A stretch of DNA of 64,000 bases from Dyadobacter endophyticus (GTDB lineage: Bacteria; Bacteroidota; Bacteroidia; Cytophagales; Spirosomataceae), in contig NZ_BMIA01000001.1 of the NCBI RefSeq assembly GCF_014641595.1, forward strand, positions 62,001 to 126,000, written 5' to 3'. Within the stretch, counting starts at the first letter, position 1. Every line of letters begins with the position of its first letter. The notes under the pieces were generated by a model. The model was given only the letters and a program-made list of their open reading frames with translations. It searched no databases and was not told the DNA's origin. The position numbers were made by a program, and so were the translations under genes. Shown here piece by piece: positions 52,327 to 61,800 of this stretch.

Positions 52327-52701
52327 TCAGTCAGGCCGGCTAACTACCCGGTAGGTTTCTGTGTTCTCTGTAACGGCGAAGGCTGAGGCCAGCAAGTTCC
52401 GGTTTTCTGTGATAAACAACCGGATCTTGCCAGGATCATCAATGATTTCAATACAAACGGGCAGGTCGGGCGGGTTTATTTCCATCACGCCGAATACAAG
52501 CCTTGCGTCTCCTAGGAATCCTGCTTTGACCGGCAGCATGAAGGCTTGTCGCAGTCCGGCCTCTTTGGCACGCCTCAGAAGAGCTGTCGATAACAAATTA
52601 TCGCCCAGAAAACGTTTCCAAAATGAAGTGTTAGGCACTTTTTGACCTTGACATATATAAATCCTGATCGTATTTAAGTAGGGAGTATCAGCGTTTTTCA
52701 T
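52327..52701 (-). CDS. DUF190 (PII-like) protein linked to fluoride transport
   Basis: A 124-residue protein with the DUF190/UPF0166 pattern: LNTIRIYICQGQKVPNTSFW, TALLRRAKEAGLRQAFMLPV, GFLGDARLVFGVMEINPPDL, PVCIEIIDDPGKIRLFITEN. The fold is related to PII signalling proteins. DUF190 genes often accompany fluoride exporter genes. It overlaps the end of the CLC gene by 14 bases and lies under the same fluoride riboswitch, so it is probably a regulator or accessory of fluoride efflux. Confidence 0.85.
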   Translation of the reverse strand: MKNADTPYLNTIRIYICQGQKVPNTSFWKRFLGDNLLSTALLRRAKEAGLRQAFMLPVKAGFLGDARLVFGVMEINPPDLPVCIEIIDDPGKIRLFITENRNLLASAFAVTENTETYRVVSRPD

Positions 52702-54016
52702 GAGCTAGTTTTTTAGGGTTGGTTTGAAGATTACTAACGCTTTCCCCCTCGTGTTGACGGTAGACCATGTGCTTGGATTGGCCGATAACCTGCGCCCCGT
52801 AAATTCCTCGGTGCCCGGAAAAGAAGTAAGCGATTACACAAGCTATTGCCGCATATACACCACAGTCCACGCCGAATAGTTCGATGGCCATAATGGTGCA
52901 GGCGAGCGGGGTGTTGGCAGCTCCCGCAAACACCGCGACGAACCCCATCCCTGCCAGAAGCCCAACAGGTAGCGGGACAAAATAAGATAGGGCATTGCCC
53001 AGGGCTGCGCCGATAAAAAACAATGGGGTCACCTCGCCACCCTTGAACGCTGCCCCAAGAGTAACCGCGGTGAACAGAATTTTCAGTACAAAATCGTAAG
53101 CAGGAAGCTTTTCGTTAAAAGATGCGACAATCGTCGGAATCCCCAGACCAATGTATTTGGTCGTCCCAAGTCCGAATACGGCGATGGCTACGATGATCCC
53201 TCCTGCGACCGGGCGCAGTGGGGGATATGCAATTTTTCCTTTGAGGAAGCTGCCCACACTATGGGTAAGACCACTGAATACGACGGCACACATGCCAAAA
53301 ATCGCACCGGCGATCACCGCATACAACACATTTGCTGCCGATAACTCCGGGATGTACGGGATATGGTAGTGCGTATGACCTACCTGCCAGGCCTTTGTGG
53401 TCAAATCGGCAAACACAGAGGCTGCAAACGCGGGAAGCAATGCATCATATTGTAGCCTGCCCAGCAGGAATACTTCCAGTCCGAAAATGGCACCGGCCAA
53501 TGGCGTGCCAAATACCGAACCAAATCCTGCTGCGATACCGGCAATCAGGATCAGCTTCCTATCCCGCGGGCGAAGCCGTAAGATCCGGGTGAACTGGTCT
53601 GATATCGAGCCCCCGATCTGCAGTGCCGTCCCCTCACGACCTGCCGATCCGCCAAACAGGTGTGTAGCAATTGTTCCGATCAGCACAAGTGGGGCCATCT
53701 TCAGGGGAATGATCTTAGAGGGATGGTGGATGTTTTCCAAAAGCAAATTATTACCCCTTTCCACATCTTTGCCCAGGTAATAATACAGGCATCCAATCGC
53801 AAAGCCCGCAACCGGCAGTAACCAGATCACCCAAGGGTAGCTTTCACGCCAACTGGTCGCCCAATCCAGCGATACCAAAAAAAGCGCAGACGCAGAGCCG
53901 ACCAGAATGCCGATCAGGGCAGAGATCAGAAGCCACTTAATCAGAAAAAAAATAATGGGGTTTTTCCAGAAAAGAAAAGCAAGAGGACGCGGAAGCCGAA
54001 AACGTGGTGCTGACAT
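52688..54016 (-). CDS. CLC-family transporter, probably F-/H+ antiporter (CLC-F)
   Basis: A 442-residue membrane protein with about ten helices. It has the CLC motif GGSAGREGTALQIGGSISDQ, with the gating Glu; the usual GREGP Pro is Thr, as expected for fluoride-specific CLCs. The classical GSGIP in helix D is absent at the N-terminus (GILVGSASALFLVS), also like CLC-F. Other features are FGSVFGTPLAGAIFGLEVFL and GMGFVAVFAGAANTPLACTI. The fluoride riboswitch just upstream supports fluoride rather than chloride. The ATG at 54016 is preceded by AGG at 9 bases. The specific ion is inferred. Confidence 0.88.
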   Translation of the reverse strand: MSAPRFRLPRPLAFLFWKNPIIFFLIKWLLISALIGILVGSASALFLVSLDWATSWRESYPWVIWLLPVAGFAIGCLYYYLGKDVERGNNLLLENIHHPSKIIPLKMAPLVLIGTIATHLFGGSAGREGTALQIGGSISDQFTRILRLRPRDRKLILIAGIAAGFGSVFGTPLAGAIFGLEVFLLGRLQYDALLPAFAASVFADLTTKAWQVGHTHYHIPYIPELSAANVLYAVIAGAIFGMCAVVFSGLTHSVGSFLKGKIAYPPLRPVAGGIIVAIAVFGLGTTKYIGLGIPTIVASFNEKLPAYDFVLKILFTAVTLGAAFKGGEVTPLFFIGAALGNALSYFVPLPVGLLAGMGFVAVFAGAANTPLACTIMAIELFGVDCGVYAAIACVIAYFFSGHRGIYGAQVIGQSKHMVYRQHEGESVSNLQTNPKKLAHEKR

Positions 54017-54050
54017 ATGTATATACCTATTAGATGAACAAAATAATTTT

Positions 54051-54112
54051 GATCCTAATAGGCGCCATCATCCCAATCGGGCGGTTCCAGCAGGAAGACA
54101 CCATTTCCTGTA
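54051..54112 (-). promoter_or_regulatory. Fluoride riboswitch (crcB motif)
   Basis: On the minus strand P1 is CAGGAA (54110-54105) with TTCCTG (54096-54091), enclosing ATGGTGTC. Next come AACCGCC, a CCC/GGG hairpin with loop GATT, then ATGATGGCGCC. GGTGTC in the P1 loop pairs with GGCGCC (54066-54061) to make the pseudoknot. The stem, the AUGG segment, the AACCGC linker and the AUGAUGGCGCC end match the crcB motif. CCTATTAG (54062-54055) is complementary to CTAATAGG (54033-54026), which carries the AGG in front of the CLC start, so a ribosome-site-sequestering platform is likely. Bases 54061-54062 belong to both helices, so they compete. Confidence 0.85.
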
Positions 54113-54318
54113 TTGATACGCAAAATAACGATATAATACACAATCATCCAAAGAAGGAGCTGTAAAGATTATCATTTCCAGCAGTCACAGGCTTGTTAAA
54201 GCCACAACCTGAACCAAAATTCCAGGCAGTTTTATCCGCTCGCAAGACGGAACCCGGTTTACCAGAACTTTAGCCCTCGGGAATCATGCAGGATCTTCGA
54301 CAGTCAGAGGTCCGACGC

Positions 54319-54616
54319 TCAAATCTTTCCCAAGGCTACCTTATAATCAGGATCTTCCAGAACACTAACCTCAATGACCGATTCGGCATTCCTGAGTAGT
54401 TGTTCTGCAATCCGGGCTTAGGTGACGCAGATGAAGCTCACTGACGTAGTCCACATCCATATTGTTGATCACCGAAAGGGGCATGTCCGGATATTCGGCT
54501 TGATTCGGGTCTTGAACTATACAAATCCCGCTACTTCTTTTGATTGCCCACATGCCTGAGGTGCCATCATCCAGCATTCCCCTTAATATGATCCCGACGG
54601 CATGGGAGGTAAAATG
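54319..54616 (-). pseudogene. CheB methylesterase C-terminal remnant, frameshifted
   Basis: The frame reads LHFTSHAVGIILRGMLDDGT, SGMWAIKRSSGICIVQDPNQ and AEYPDMPLSVINNMDVDYVS, matching the catalytic end of CheB-type esterases (D-D-G-T-x-G-x-W-x-I and V-Q-D-P-x-x-A-x-x-P-x-M-P). After ELHLRHLS a frameshift occurs; the other frame reads RIAEQLLRNAESVIEVSVLE and ends at 54319. No start, no upstream domain. Non-functional. Confidence 0.75.
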
Positions 54617-54938
54617 GAGTAATTGCTTGAAATTAATTTAAACAAATTTTGTCTCGCGCGTTGAAGCTACACAGGTACTCGGCCGCTTTTTTTTCAACTC
54701 GATACGGACCGATGTGAGGGCATTGATGGATCATTTGTGCCGTTTCAGATCAGAGTGGATATGCCTCAGTATAGTTTCAGCTAAAAAGTTTTCTTTGAAA
54801 AATCTCAGAATCGCGTGGGAGTTTTTCAAATTTGGCGGTCTATCTTCATAACAAGCCTTACCGCGCTTATCGGCAGGGTAAAAGAGTGAGAGAATTATTG
54901 CACGTATATAAATCCACGTAAGCCGAAGGCAACCGCTG
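54617..54938. other. Upstream region of the ECF sigma gene
   Basis: No gene seen. It presumably contains the promoter of the sigma/FecR/SusCD locus, but I see no clear box. Confidence 0.4.
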
Positions 54939-55517
54939 ATGATCCGGAACCTAAACCAAGATAATTCTGACGACCAAGTTCTGTTAAGCAGGATGAGGCT
55001 AGGGGATTATTTAGCTTTCGGGTCCATTTACGAGCGGTACTGGGCCAGACTTTTCAATGCGGCCTGTAAGCGCATGGGAGACGAGGAATCTGCCAAAGAT
55101 ATTACACAAGATATTTTTCTACAGCTTTGGCAACGCAGACAGGAGTTGGAAATTGATAATCTGCCAGCTTATCTGTTGACAGCGGTCAGAAATAATGTTT
55201 TCAAATACATGGAAAAATACCAGAGGTACACACCTATTTCCGAACTGGTCGAGCAACTGTTGTCATCGAGCGAGTATACCGATGGTCAATTGGCGGTAAC
55301 CGAACTGACGGCGCGTTTTACAAAGCTGTTGGAGCGGCTCACCCCGTCACAGCAGGAGATTTTCAGGCTGCGGTTTGAGGAGGAAATGGGTACTCTGGAT
55401 ATTGCGAGGCGACTGAACATTGCCCAGAAAACGGTCCAAAATCAACTGACCAGAAGCATGGCGCATATTAGACAGGTAATCGGACTGATCGCTATTATGA
55501 TAGTGGGCTGCCCCTGA
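54939..55517 (+). CDS. ECF-type RNA polymerase sigma factor (FecI-like)
   Basis: A 192-residue sigma-70 protein of the Bacteroidetes ECF group. Region 2 is at about residues 25-90 (FGSIYERYWARLFNAACKRM, SAKDITQDIFLQLWQRRQEL), region 4 at about 125-180 (LTPSQQEIFRLRFEEEMGTL, DIARRLNIAQKTVQNQLTRS). The C-terminus has a hydrophobic tail (LIAIMIVGCP) found in many of these. It precedes FecR by 50 bases and, with it, should control the SusCD genes that follow. Confidence 0.92.
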   Translation: MIRNLNQDNSDDQVLLSRMRLGDYLAFGSIYERYWARLFNAACKRMGDEESAKDITQDIFLQLWQRRQELEIDNLPAYLLTAVRNNVFKYMEKYQRYTPISELVEQLLSSSEYTDGQLAVTELTARFTKLLERLTPSQQEIFRLRFEEEMGTLDIARRLNIAQKTVQNQLTRSMAHIRQVIGLIAIMIVGCP

Positions 55518-55567
55518 AAGTGCCCAGAATGGTCTGTAGATGGTAAAACACACAAGCGTATCGACAA

Positions 55568-56746
55568 ATGAGCAAGGAAGAGTTTTTGCAAATACTAGAA
55601 AAATACAGAAAAGGGTGTGCTACCGAAGAAGAGGAGGCCTTTTTGCTGGCATATTATGAGCTGTTTGAATCTGGTCAAGAGCGCACCGATCTGAAAGATG
55701 CGGAGGAAGTCAGAGGTCTGAGAGAAAGTATCAAATCAGAAATTGACCTGCGAGCTGCTGCTCTCACGGAAGTCGGCTCGGGAGGATCGAAACAAAGGAT
55801 GCTGTATCGCTATTCGGCCTGGCTTGTAGCTGCAACATTTTTGATTTTCAGTAGTCTGTACTTTTTTGAAAGCCGCAAACCTGCTCAGGTAACGAAGATA
55901 TCCCAAATGGGCCGGGTTCAAAAGAGCAGCCGGATTGTGCCGGGAAGCTACCAGGCGACCCTCACGCTCGGGAATGGTGAAATAGTAAGGTTAGACGATC
56001 AGCATACAGGATTGATTCGACAGCAAGACGGTGTTTCGGTGCAAAAGCCCGAAAACGGGCACTTGGTTTACAACGCCGGTAAAACTGCAAACTCAGCTAA
56101 TCATACTGTTTCGACGCCGAGAGGCGGGCAGTACCAGCTCACTTTATCGGACGGTACCAGCGTATGGCTGAATGCGGCCACCTCAATCCGATTTCCGGCG
56201 GTATTCTCAGATACGATCCGAAGCGTTGAACTGCGTGGAGAAGCCTATTTCGAAGTGGCGCACGATGCCGACAGGCCGTTCCAGGTACGGTCAGACGGAC
56301 AGTTGATCACGGTCTTGGGCACGCGCTTTAATGTGGCTGCTTATTCAGACGAACCTTCGACACGGACTACGCTGCTTGAAGGAAAGGTAAAAGTGATGAC
56401 AATGAGTCCACAGGGCCAGCAGCGTACAGGTGAGGGTAAGGTTTTAAAGCCCGGGCAGCAATCGCTGCTGACAGGTGGCCTAATGCAGATAGCCGATGTT
56501 GATCCTGAAAATTCTGTGGCCTGGAAAAATGGTTATTTCAGATTTGATAAGGCAGATATCCGAAGTGTAATGAGGCAGATAGCCCGTTGGTACGATGTGG
56601 AAGTGGAGTATCGGGGCAAAGTGGGGGCGGATCTTTTTGCTGGCGAAATAAAACGTGACGAGGACATTGCCAACGTGCTGCGCATCATTCAACTCAACAA
56701 TGTGGATGTACGGGTGACTGGGCGCAAGATCATTGTTAACTATTAA
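55568..56746 (+). CDS. FecR-type anti-sigma factor
   Basis: A 392-residue inner-membrane regulator. A cytoplasmic N-terminus (residues 1-75, acidic, with LLAYYELFESGQ) binds the sigma factor; one membrane segment covers about 83-101 (SAWLVAATFLIFSSLYFF); then a periplasmic FecR domain with STPRGGQYQLTLSDGTSVWL, FRGEAYFEV-like GEAYFEVAHDADRPFQVRSD, and a C-terminal STN-like DUF4974 domain ending in NNVDVRVTGRKIIVNY. It receives the signal from the STN domain of the next SusC. Confidence 0.94.
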   Translation: MSKEEFLQILEKYRKGCATEEEEAFLLAYYELFESGQERTDLKDAEEVRGLRESIKSEIDLRAAALTEVGSGGSKQRMLYRYSAWLVAATFLIFSSLYFFESRKPAQVTKISQMGRVQKSSRIVPGSYQATLTLGNGEIVRLDDQHTGLIRQQDGVSVQKPENGHLVYNAGKTANSANHTVSTPRGGQYQLTLSDGTSVWLNAATSIRFPAVFSDTIRSVELRGEAYFEVAHDADRPFQVRSDGQLITVLGTRFNVAAYSDEPSTRTTLLEGKVKVMTMSPQGQQRTGEGKVLKPGQQSLLTGGLMQIADVDPENSVAWKNGYFRFDKADIRSVMRQIARWYDVEVEYRGKVGADLFAGEIKRDEDIANVLRIIQLNNVDVRVTGRKIIVNY

Positions 56747-56803
56747 TACGCTGCTTTTCAACATATACTTCCTGAATTTTACTACTTATATCTTCATAAT
56801 CCT

Positions 56804-59800
56804 ATGCTCCTCACTACCTACCGAAGGCTCGGTAGACGAGACAGGTCTGCCCGTGCGCAAAATTTATTTGCCACGCGGGTCACGCTGCTCGCTTCCCTGG
56901 CCCTGCTGCTAAACCTTAATGCGAAAGCATTTGCGCAAAACATTACGATTAAAGGTGAAAATATCTCGCTTGAAAATGTGCTGATCTCTATCGGTAAGCA
57001 GAGTGGACATTACTTTTTCTACAAATACAATGAAATCAAAGATGCACATCCCGTGTCGTTGGATTTGAAAAATGCAACGCTTGAAAGTGCGCTGAGCGAA
57101 AGTTTCCGGGGACAGCCTTTTGAGTACAAGATTGAGCGGAAAACGATTATCGTCAATAAAACCAAAGCGGAGCCAGCGGCCAAGCCAACAAAAAAGGAAA
57201 CATCCGGGCGCGTTGTAGATGAAAAGGGCCAGCCGCTGCCCGGGGCGTCGGTGCGCGTGCAAAATTCAGATGCCGCCACGGCCACTGATGAAGCCGGGGT
57301 ATTCACTTTTACGGATTTGCCTGCTGACGCGACGCTGCTGGTGACTTATACCGGTTTCGCCAGCCAGTATGTTCGCATTGCTGGGCAAGGCTCCATTACA
57401 GTGGTAATGCGCGAGGATCCTCAGAACCTGAATGCACTGGTGGTTGTCGGGTACGGGGCCCAGCAGCGGAAAGATATCACGGGTTCTATCAGTTCGATCA
57501 ATGCAGAGAATATCAAAGACCAGGCGGTTTTTACCCTTGATAATGCGATGGCCGGACAAATGCCGGGTGTGCAAATCACCCAGGCGACGGGAGCTCCTGG
57601 GGGCGGCTCGTCGGTGCGAATCCGTGGCGCAGGTTCGTTGAGTGCAGGCAATGACCCGTTGTATGTCATCGACGGCTTTCCGGTTAGCGGGGATTTTAAC
57701 CAGACCAATAACCCGCTTAATACGATCAATCCGTCGGACATTGCCGATATCCAGGTGTTAAAAGATGCGTCGGCTACGGCGATTTACGGCTCGCGCGGTT
57801 CAAACGGGGTTGTTATCATTACGACCAAATCGGGAAAAAGTGGGACATCCAAAATTGATTTCATTGTGAGCACCGGAATCCAGCAGGTAGAACGCATTCT
57901 GGACGTACTGAATGCCGGCGAGTATGCCGTTTACCTGAATGAAGCCCGTAATAATGCTTGGGTTAATTCGGGTCCAGGCAGAAGCGCCTCGGATCCCAAT
58001 AGTGCCAGAACAAACAATGTGATGTACCAAATACCTGAGATCACGGCGAACCCTGCCGCGCTGGGAAGCGGTACAAACTGGCAAAGGGAAATTTTCCGCA
58101 CAGCCAGCGTCAACAACTATCAGCTCAACTTCTCAGGAGGCAATGAGCGGACGCGCTTTTTTGTATCGGGAGGGTATCTCAACCAAAAGGGTATCATCCT
58201 TAATTCGGGAATGAAGCGCTATTCATTCAGGATCAATGTAGACTCCCAGGTACATACCCGCGTCAGAGTAGGCGCGAACCTGACGCCTTCCTATGTGACC
58301 AACGAGCTGGTAAATGCTGAGGGTAATTGGCAGGCGGGTGGCATCGTGCAGTCTGCAATTACGGCCGCACCCTTTATGAAGCCTTACGATTCTGAGGGGA
58401 ACTACACGAAGATTACCGGTTTGGGCATAGGTACCAGCGAGGTTGATAATCCGGTAAAGCTCGCCAGGGAATCGTCTTATAAACAAGGGACTTTGAGATT
58501 GTTGGGAACCGCATTTGCAGAAATGACAATCCTCGACGGGCTTACCTTTAAAACATTGGTTGGTACTGATTTGCGTAGTTTTAAGGAAAATATATTCAGC
58601 CCTTCTATTGTCAACCCCAACAGCGTCAATGCTACAAAAGTGCCTACTGCGAATGCAGTCACTACGGACAACAAAAGCTGGCTGGCAGAATACACATTGA
58701 GCTACACCAAACAGTTTGGTAAACACGCATTGAGCGCATTGGCGGGTTACACGGCACAAAAAGACTATCTGGACAATAGCAGCATCGCTGCGACAAATTT
58801 TGCAAATGACCAGATTAAAACCATTAATGCAGCAGGACTGATCACCAGCGCAGCTACAACGCAGGAAGAATGGGCGCTATTGTCGTATCTGGCTAGGGTC
58901 AACTACGGCTACAACGACAAATATCTATTGACGACAACAGTGAGAAGGGATGGTTCTTCGCGTTTTGGAGCCGATAACAAATGGGGTTTTTTCCCGTCTT
59001 TGTCGCTCGGCTGGCGGCTGTCTGAGGAGCATTTTCTGAAAAACCTTAAATGGCTCAGTGAGCTTCGTCTTCGGGCCAGCTACGGGCTTACGGGCAATAA
59101 TTTTATCAGCAACTACGGTCACATTGGGCTGACAGGGATTGAAAATTATATTTTTGGTGGCAGCGGCGGATCGATCGGCAATGGCATCAGGCTGTCCAAC
59201 ATTCCCAACAGCTTGCTCGGCTGGGAGAAAAATAATCAGCTTGATATCGGCCTCGAAGTAGGGTTGGCCCAAAATCGTTTTTCACTTACGCTTGACTATT
59301 ATCTCAAAAACACTTCCGACCTTCTGCTCAATGTGCCTGTTCCCACACTCACTGGTTATTCGACAGCACTTCAGAACATCGGTAAAATCCGCAACCGTGG
59401 TCTGGAATTTGCGGCCACGAGCCGAAATCTGGTGAATAGGCTCAAATGGACGACGGACTTTAACATCTCGACAAACAAAGTCAAGGTTTTAGAGCTGGGG
59501 CCCGACGGTTCCCCCATTATTTCCCGTCAAACGACTTCTGCCAATGCATCGACGCATATCACGGCCATTGGCGGCGAGCCGGGCACTTTCTATGGTTACC
59601 GTGTAGCGGGCGTTTATCAAAACCAGCACGAAGTTGAAAACCTGCCGAATATTTCAGGAGAGTCCAAGCCCGGGCAGCTTCGGTTCGCAGATATCGACGG
59701 CGATGGTCGCATTACCAGCAACGACAGAACAGAGCTGGGCAGTCCGTTCCCGAATTTCACCTATGGGATGACCAACAAGCTGTCATTCAAAAACCTGGAT

Positions 59801-60271
59801 TTCTCGGTAACCATTCAAGGGGTCCAGGGCTTTGAGGTACTGAATATGGCGCGCAGATATTACGGAAACTATGCAGGCTCCTACAATGTGCTCAAGAGCT
59901 CCTCCCAGGGATGGCGGTCGGAGCAGGAGCCGGGCAACGGCACTTCACCGATGGTCGACCGTAACTTTGGGGCTATGCCTGGAAGCAACCTGGTCAATAA
60001 CGTAACATCCTTGTTTGTGGAGGATGGCTCATTTCTCCGTGTTCGGAATATTACCCTGGGCTACACAATCCCCGGGGGGATGCTAAGTCGGCTCCGGCTA
60101 GCCAACGCGAGGGTGAATTTCAGCGTACAGAATGCCTTCACTTTTACCCGTTACGAAGGGTACAACCCAGAGGTGAGCATACAGGGCGGTAGTACACTGG
60201 TGCCCGGCGTAGATGCGGGTGGTTACCCACTGGCGCGCACGTTTATGTTGGGAATAAGTCTTGGCCTTTAA
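56804..60271 (+). CDS. SusC/RagA-family TonB receptor with STN signalling domain
   Basis: A 1155-residue receptor. Signal segment at about residues 25-45 (LASLALLLNLNAKAFAQ), STN domain at about 52-120 (ISLENVLISIGKQSGHYFFY), carboxypeptidase-regulatory-like domain at about 134-210 (GRVVDEKGQPLPGASVRVQN), SusC motif VVGYGAQQRKDITGSISSIN, plug (GAGSLSAGNDPLYVIDGFP) and barrel ending PLARTFMLGISLGL. The STN domain signals to the FecR upstream, and the sigma factor would then induce the operon. SusD follows after 12 bases. Substrate is likely an oligosaccharide, given the BNR_4 protein downstream. Confidence 0.95.
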   Translation: MLLTTYRRLGRRDRSARAQNLFATRVTLLASLALLLNLNAKAFAQNITIKGENISLENVLISIGKQSGHYFFYKYNEIKDAHPVSLDLKNATLESALSESFRGQPFEYKIERKTIIVNKTKAEPAAKPTKKETSGRVVDEKGQPLPGASVRVQNSDAATATDEAGVFTFTDLPADATLLVTYTGFASQYVRIAGQGSITVVMREDPQNLNALVVVGYGAQQRKDITGSISSINAENIKDQAVFTLDNAMAGQMPGVQITQATGAPGGGSSVRIRGAGSLSAGNDPLYVIDGFPVSGDFNQTNNPLNTINPSDIADIQVLKDASATAIYGSRGSNGVVIITTKSGKSGTSKIDFIVSTGIQQVERILDVLNAGEYAVYLNEARNNAWVNSGPGRSASDPNSARTNNVMYQIPEITANPAALGSGTNWQREIFRTASVNNYQLNFSGGNERTRFFVSGGYLNQKGIILNSGMKRYSFRINVDSQVHTRVRVGANLTPSYVTNELVNAEGNWQAGGIVQSAITAAPFMKPYDSEGNYTKITGLGIGTSEVDNPVKLARESSYKQGTLRLLGTAFAEMTILDGLTFKTLVGTDLRSFKENIFSPSIVNPNSVNATKVPTANAVTTDNKSWLAEYTLSYTKQFGKHALSALAGYTAQKDYLDNSSIAATNFANDQIKTINAAGLITSAATTQEEWALLSYLARVNYGYNDKYLLTTTVRRDGSSRFGADNKWGFFPSLSLGWRLSEEHFLKNLKWLSELRLRASYGLTGNNFISNYGHIGLTGIENYIFGGSGGSIGNGIRLSNIPNSLLGWEKNNQLDIGLEVGLAQNRFSLTLDYYLKNTSDLLLNVPVPTLTGYSTALQNIGKIRNRGLEFAATSRNLVNRLKWTTDFNISTNKVKVLELGPDGSPIISRQTTSANASTHITAIGGEPGTFYGYRVAGVYQNQHEVENLPNISGESKPGQLRFADIDGDGRITSNDRTELGSPFPNFTYGMTNKLSFKNLDFSVTIQGVQGFEVLNMARRYYGNYAGSYNVLKSSSQGWRSEQEPGNGTSPMVDRNFGAMPGSNLVNNVTSLFVEDGSFLRVRNITLGYTIPGGMLSRLRLANARVNFSVQNAFTFTRYEGYNPEVSIQGGSTLVPGVDAGGYPLARTFMLGISLGL

Positions 60272-60283
60272 ATCAGAAAAGCG

Positions 60284-61741
60284 ATGATAAATAACATTAA
60301 AATGAGGCTTTTGGTAGTTCTGTTGCTGTTTGTTGCCTCGGGGTGTAGCGACAATTTTCTTGACCTGGCACCTGTTTCACAGCTCAATGGAAACAGGTTC
60401 TTCAAAACCGAAGAGGATATTAAAAATGCCCTGACCGCCACATATGGTGCATTACAGGCACCTGGACTTTACTATTCTTCTATGCATGTGATCGGCGACC
60501 TGCGTTCGGACGATACCTGGATCCCGAATCCGAATGCAGGAGCAAACTTGCAGGAGGTCGACGAATTCAAAAATAATGCCTTCAATACGATTAGCAGCTC
60601 TACCTGGAGTGCGCACTATCAGGGCATCCAGTCGGCGAATATTGTCATTGCTAAAATCGCTGATGTTCCGATGGAAACTTCCTTAAAGGCTCGGTATATT
60701 GGAGAGGCCAAGTTTTTAAGGGCGCTTATGTATTTTAACCTTGTCCGCATTTTCGGCGACGTTCCACTGGTGTTGGAAGTGATTAACAACCCATCAGAAG
60801 GCTATGCCTACGGGAGGGAAGCTGCCGGAAATGTTTATGAGCAGATTGTCAGCGATTTAAAAGAGGCCGTGGCAGTATTGCCCGAGCAGATCGCCAGCGC
60901 GGAGATCGGACGCGCTACCAGGGGTGCTGCGATGGCGCTACTGGGCAAAGTTTACCTGACCCGGGCGCAATGGGACCTTGCTGCGCAAACATTGAAAGAG
61001 CTCATCGACAAGGGGACCTACCAGCTCCTGCCCAACTACACCAACCTATTCGGTGCTGCGAACGAGAATAACAGGGAATCTATTTTTGAAGTACAATTCA
61101 AAAAGGGCTCGTCGGGCGAAGGAAGTCCCTACACAAACCAGTTTGCCCCGATCGGATCGGGAACGGCGGTGACAGGGCTTGGTAATCCCTTAGGACAAAA
61201 CATTCCTACCGATGCGATTGCGGCCGCTTACGAAACCGGGGACTTGCGAAAAAATGCGTCGATGCAAACCACCTACACACTCAACGGCAATACCGTTACG
61301 CACAACTATGTGGCGAAATACCTGGGGCAGCCGGCCGCGAATCTGGATAGCGACAACAACTGGATCGTGCTTCGGTACGCGGATGTACTGCTGATGTACG
61401 CGGAGGCCTTGAATGAGCTTGGCTTTGAGGCAAACGGGGAGGCATTTCTTTACCTTAACCAGGTGCGTAACCGTGCCGGGCTTGCCTCCAAAACGAGCAG
61501 TAATTCTGATCCGTCACTTCAAATCGCCTCACAGGCGGCGTTCAGACCCGCGATCGAACAGGAGCGGCGGATAGAGCTGGCATTCGAGGGCCATCGTTGG
61601 TTCGACCTGGTTAGGACCAACCGTGCGCTAGTTGTGCTGGCTCCGCTGGGAATGAAGGCGCACCATGTTTTGCTGCCAATACCCCAAAGCCAGATCGAGA
61701 TTAATCCAGGTCTAGTGACCCAAAACCCGGGTTATAACTAA
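60284..61741 (+). CDS. SusD/RagB-family surface lipoprotein
   Basis: A 485-residue lipoprotein with lipobox VASGC (Cys 21), then SDNFLDLAPVSQLNGNRFFK. The TPR core has YIGEAKFLRALMYFNLVRIF and GKVYLTRAQWDLAAQTLKEL; the C-terminal RagB part has LRYADVLLMYAEALNELGFE, EQERRIELAFEGHRWFDLVR and LLPIPQSQIEINPGL. All features are standard for the family. It completes the SusCD pair. Confidence 0.97.
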   Translation: MINNIKMRLLVVLLLFVASGCSDNFLDLAPVSQLNGNRFFKTEEDIKNALTATYGALQAPGLYYSSMHVIGDLRSDDTWIPNPNAGANLQEVDEFKNNAFNTISSSTWSAHYQGIQSANIVIAKIADVPMETSLKARYIGEAKFLRALMYFNLVRIFGDVPLVLEVINNPSEGYAYGREAAGNVYEQIVSDLKEAVAVLPEQIASAEIGRATRGAAMALLGKVYLTRAQWDLAAQTLKELIDKGTYQLLPNYTNLFGAANENNRESIFEVQFKKGSSGEGSPYTNQFAPIGSGTAVTGLGNPLGQNIPTDAIAAAYETGDLRKNASMQTTYTLNGNTVTHNYVAKYLGQPAANLDSDNNWIVLRYADVLLMYAEALNELGFEANGEAFLYLNQVRNRAGLASKTSSNSDPSLQIASQAAFRPAIEQERRIELAFEGHRWFDLVRTNRALVVLAPLGMKAHHVLLPIPQSQIEINPGLVTQNPGYN

Positions 61742-61750
61742 TAAACCAAG

Positions 61751-61796
61751 CAGCGCGCACCGCAAACAAGTGCACGCTGTGTCCTTTTTTTCTTTT
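61751..61796 (+). terminator. Terminator after the SusCD pair
   Basis: CAGCGCGCAC (61751-61760) and GTGCACGCTG (61770-61779) pair with one mismatch, 9-base loop, followed by a T-rich run (TTTTTTTCTTTT, 61785-61796). The BNR_4 gene starts 4 bases beyond, so read-through or attenuation probably sets its level. Confidence 0.65.
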
Positions 61797-61800
61797 AGCA

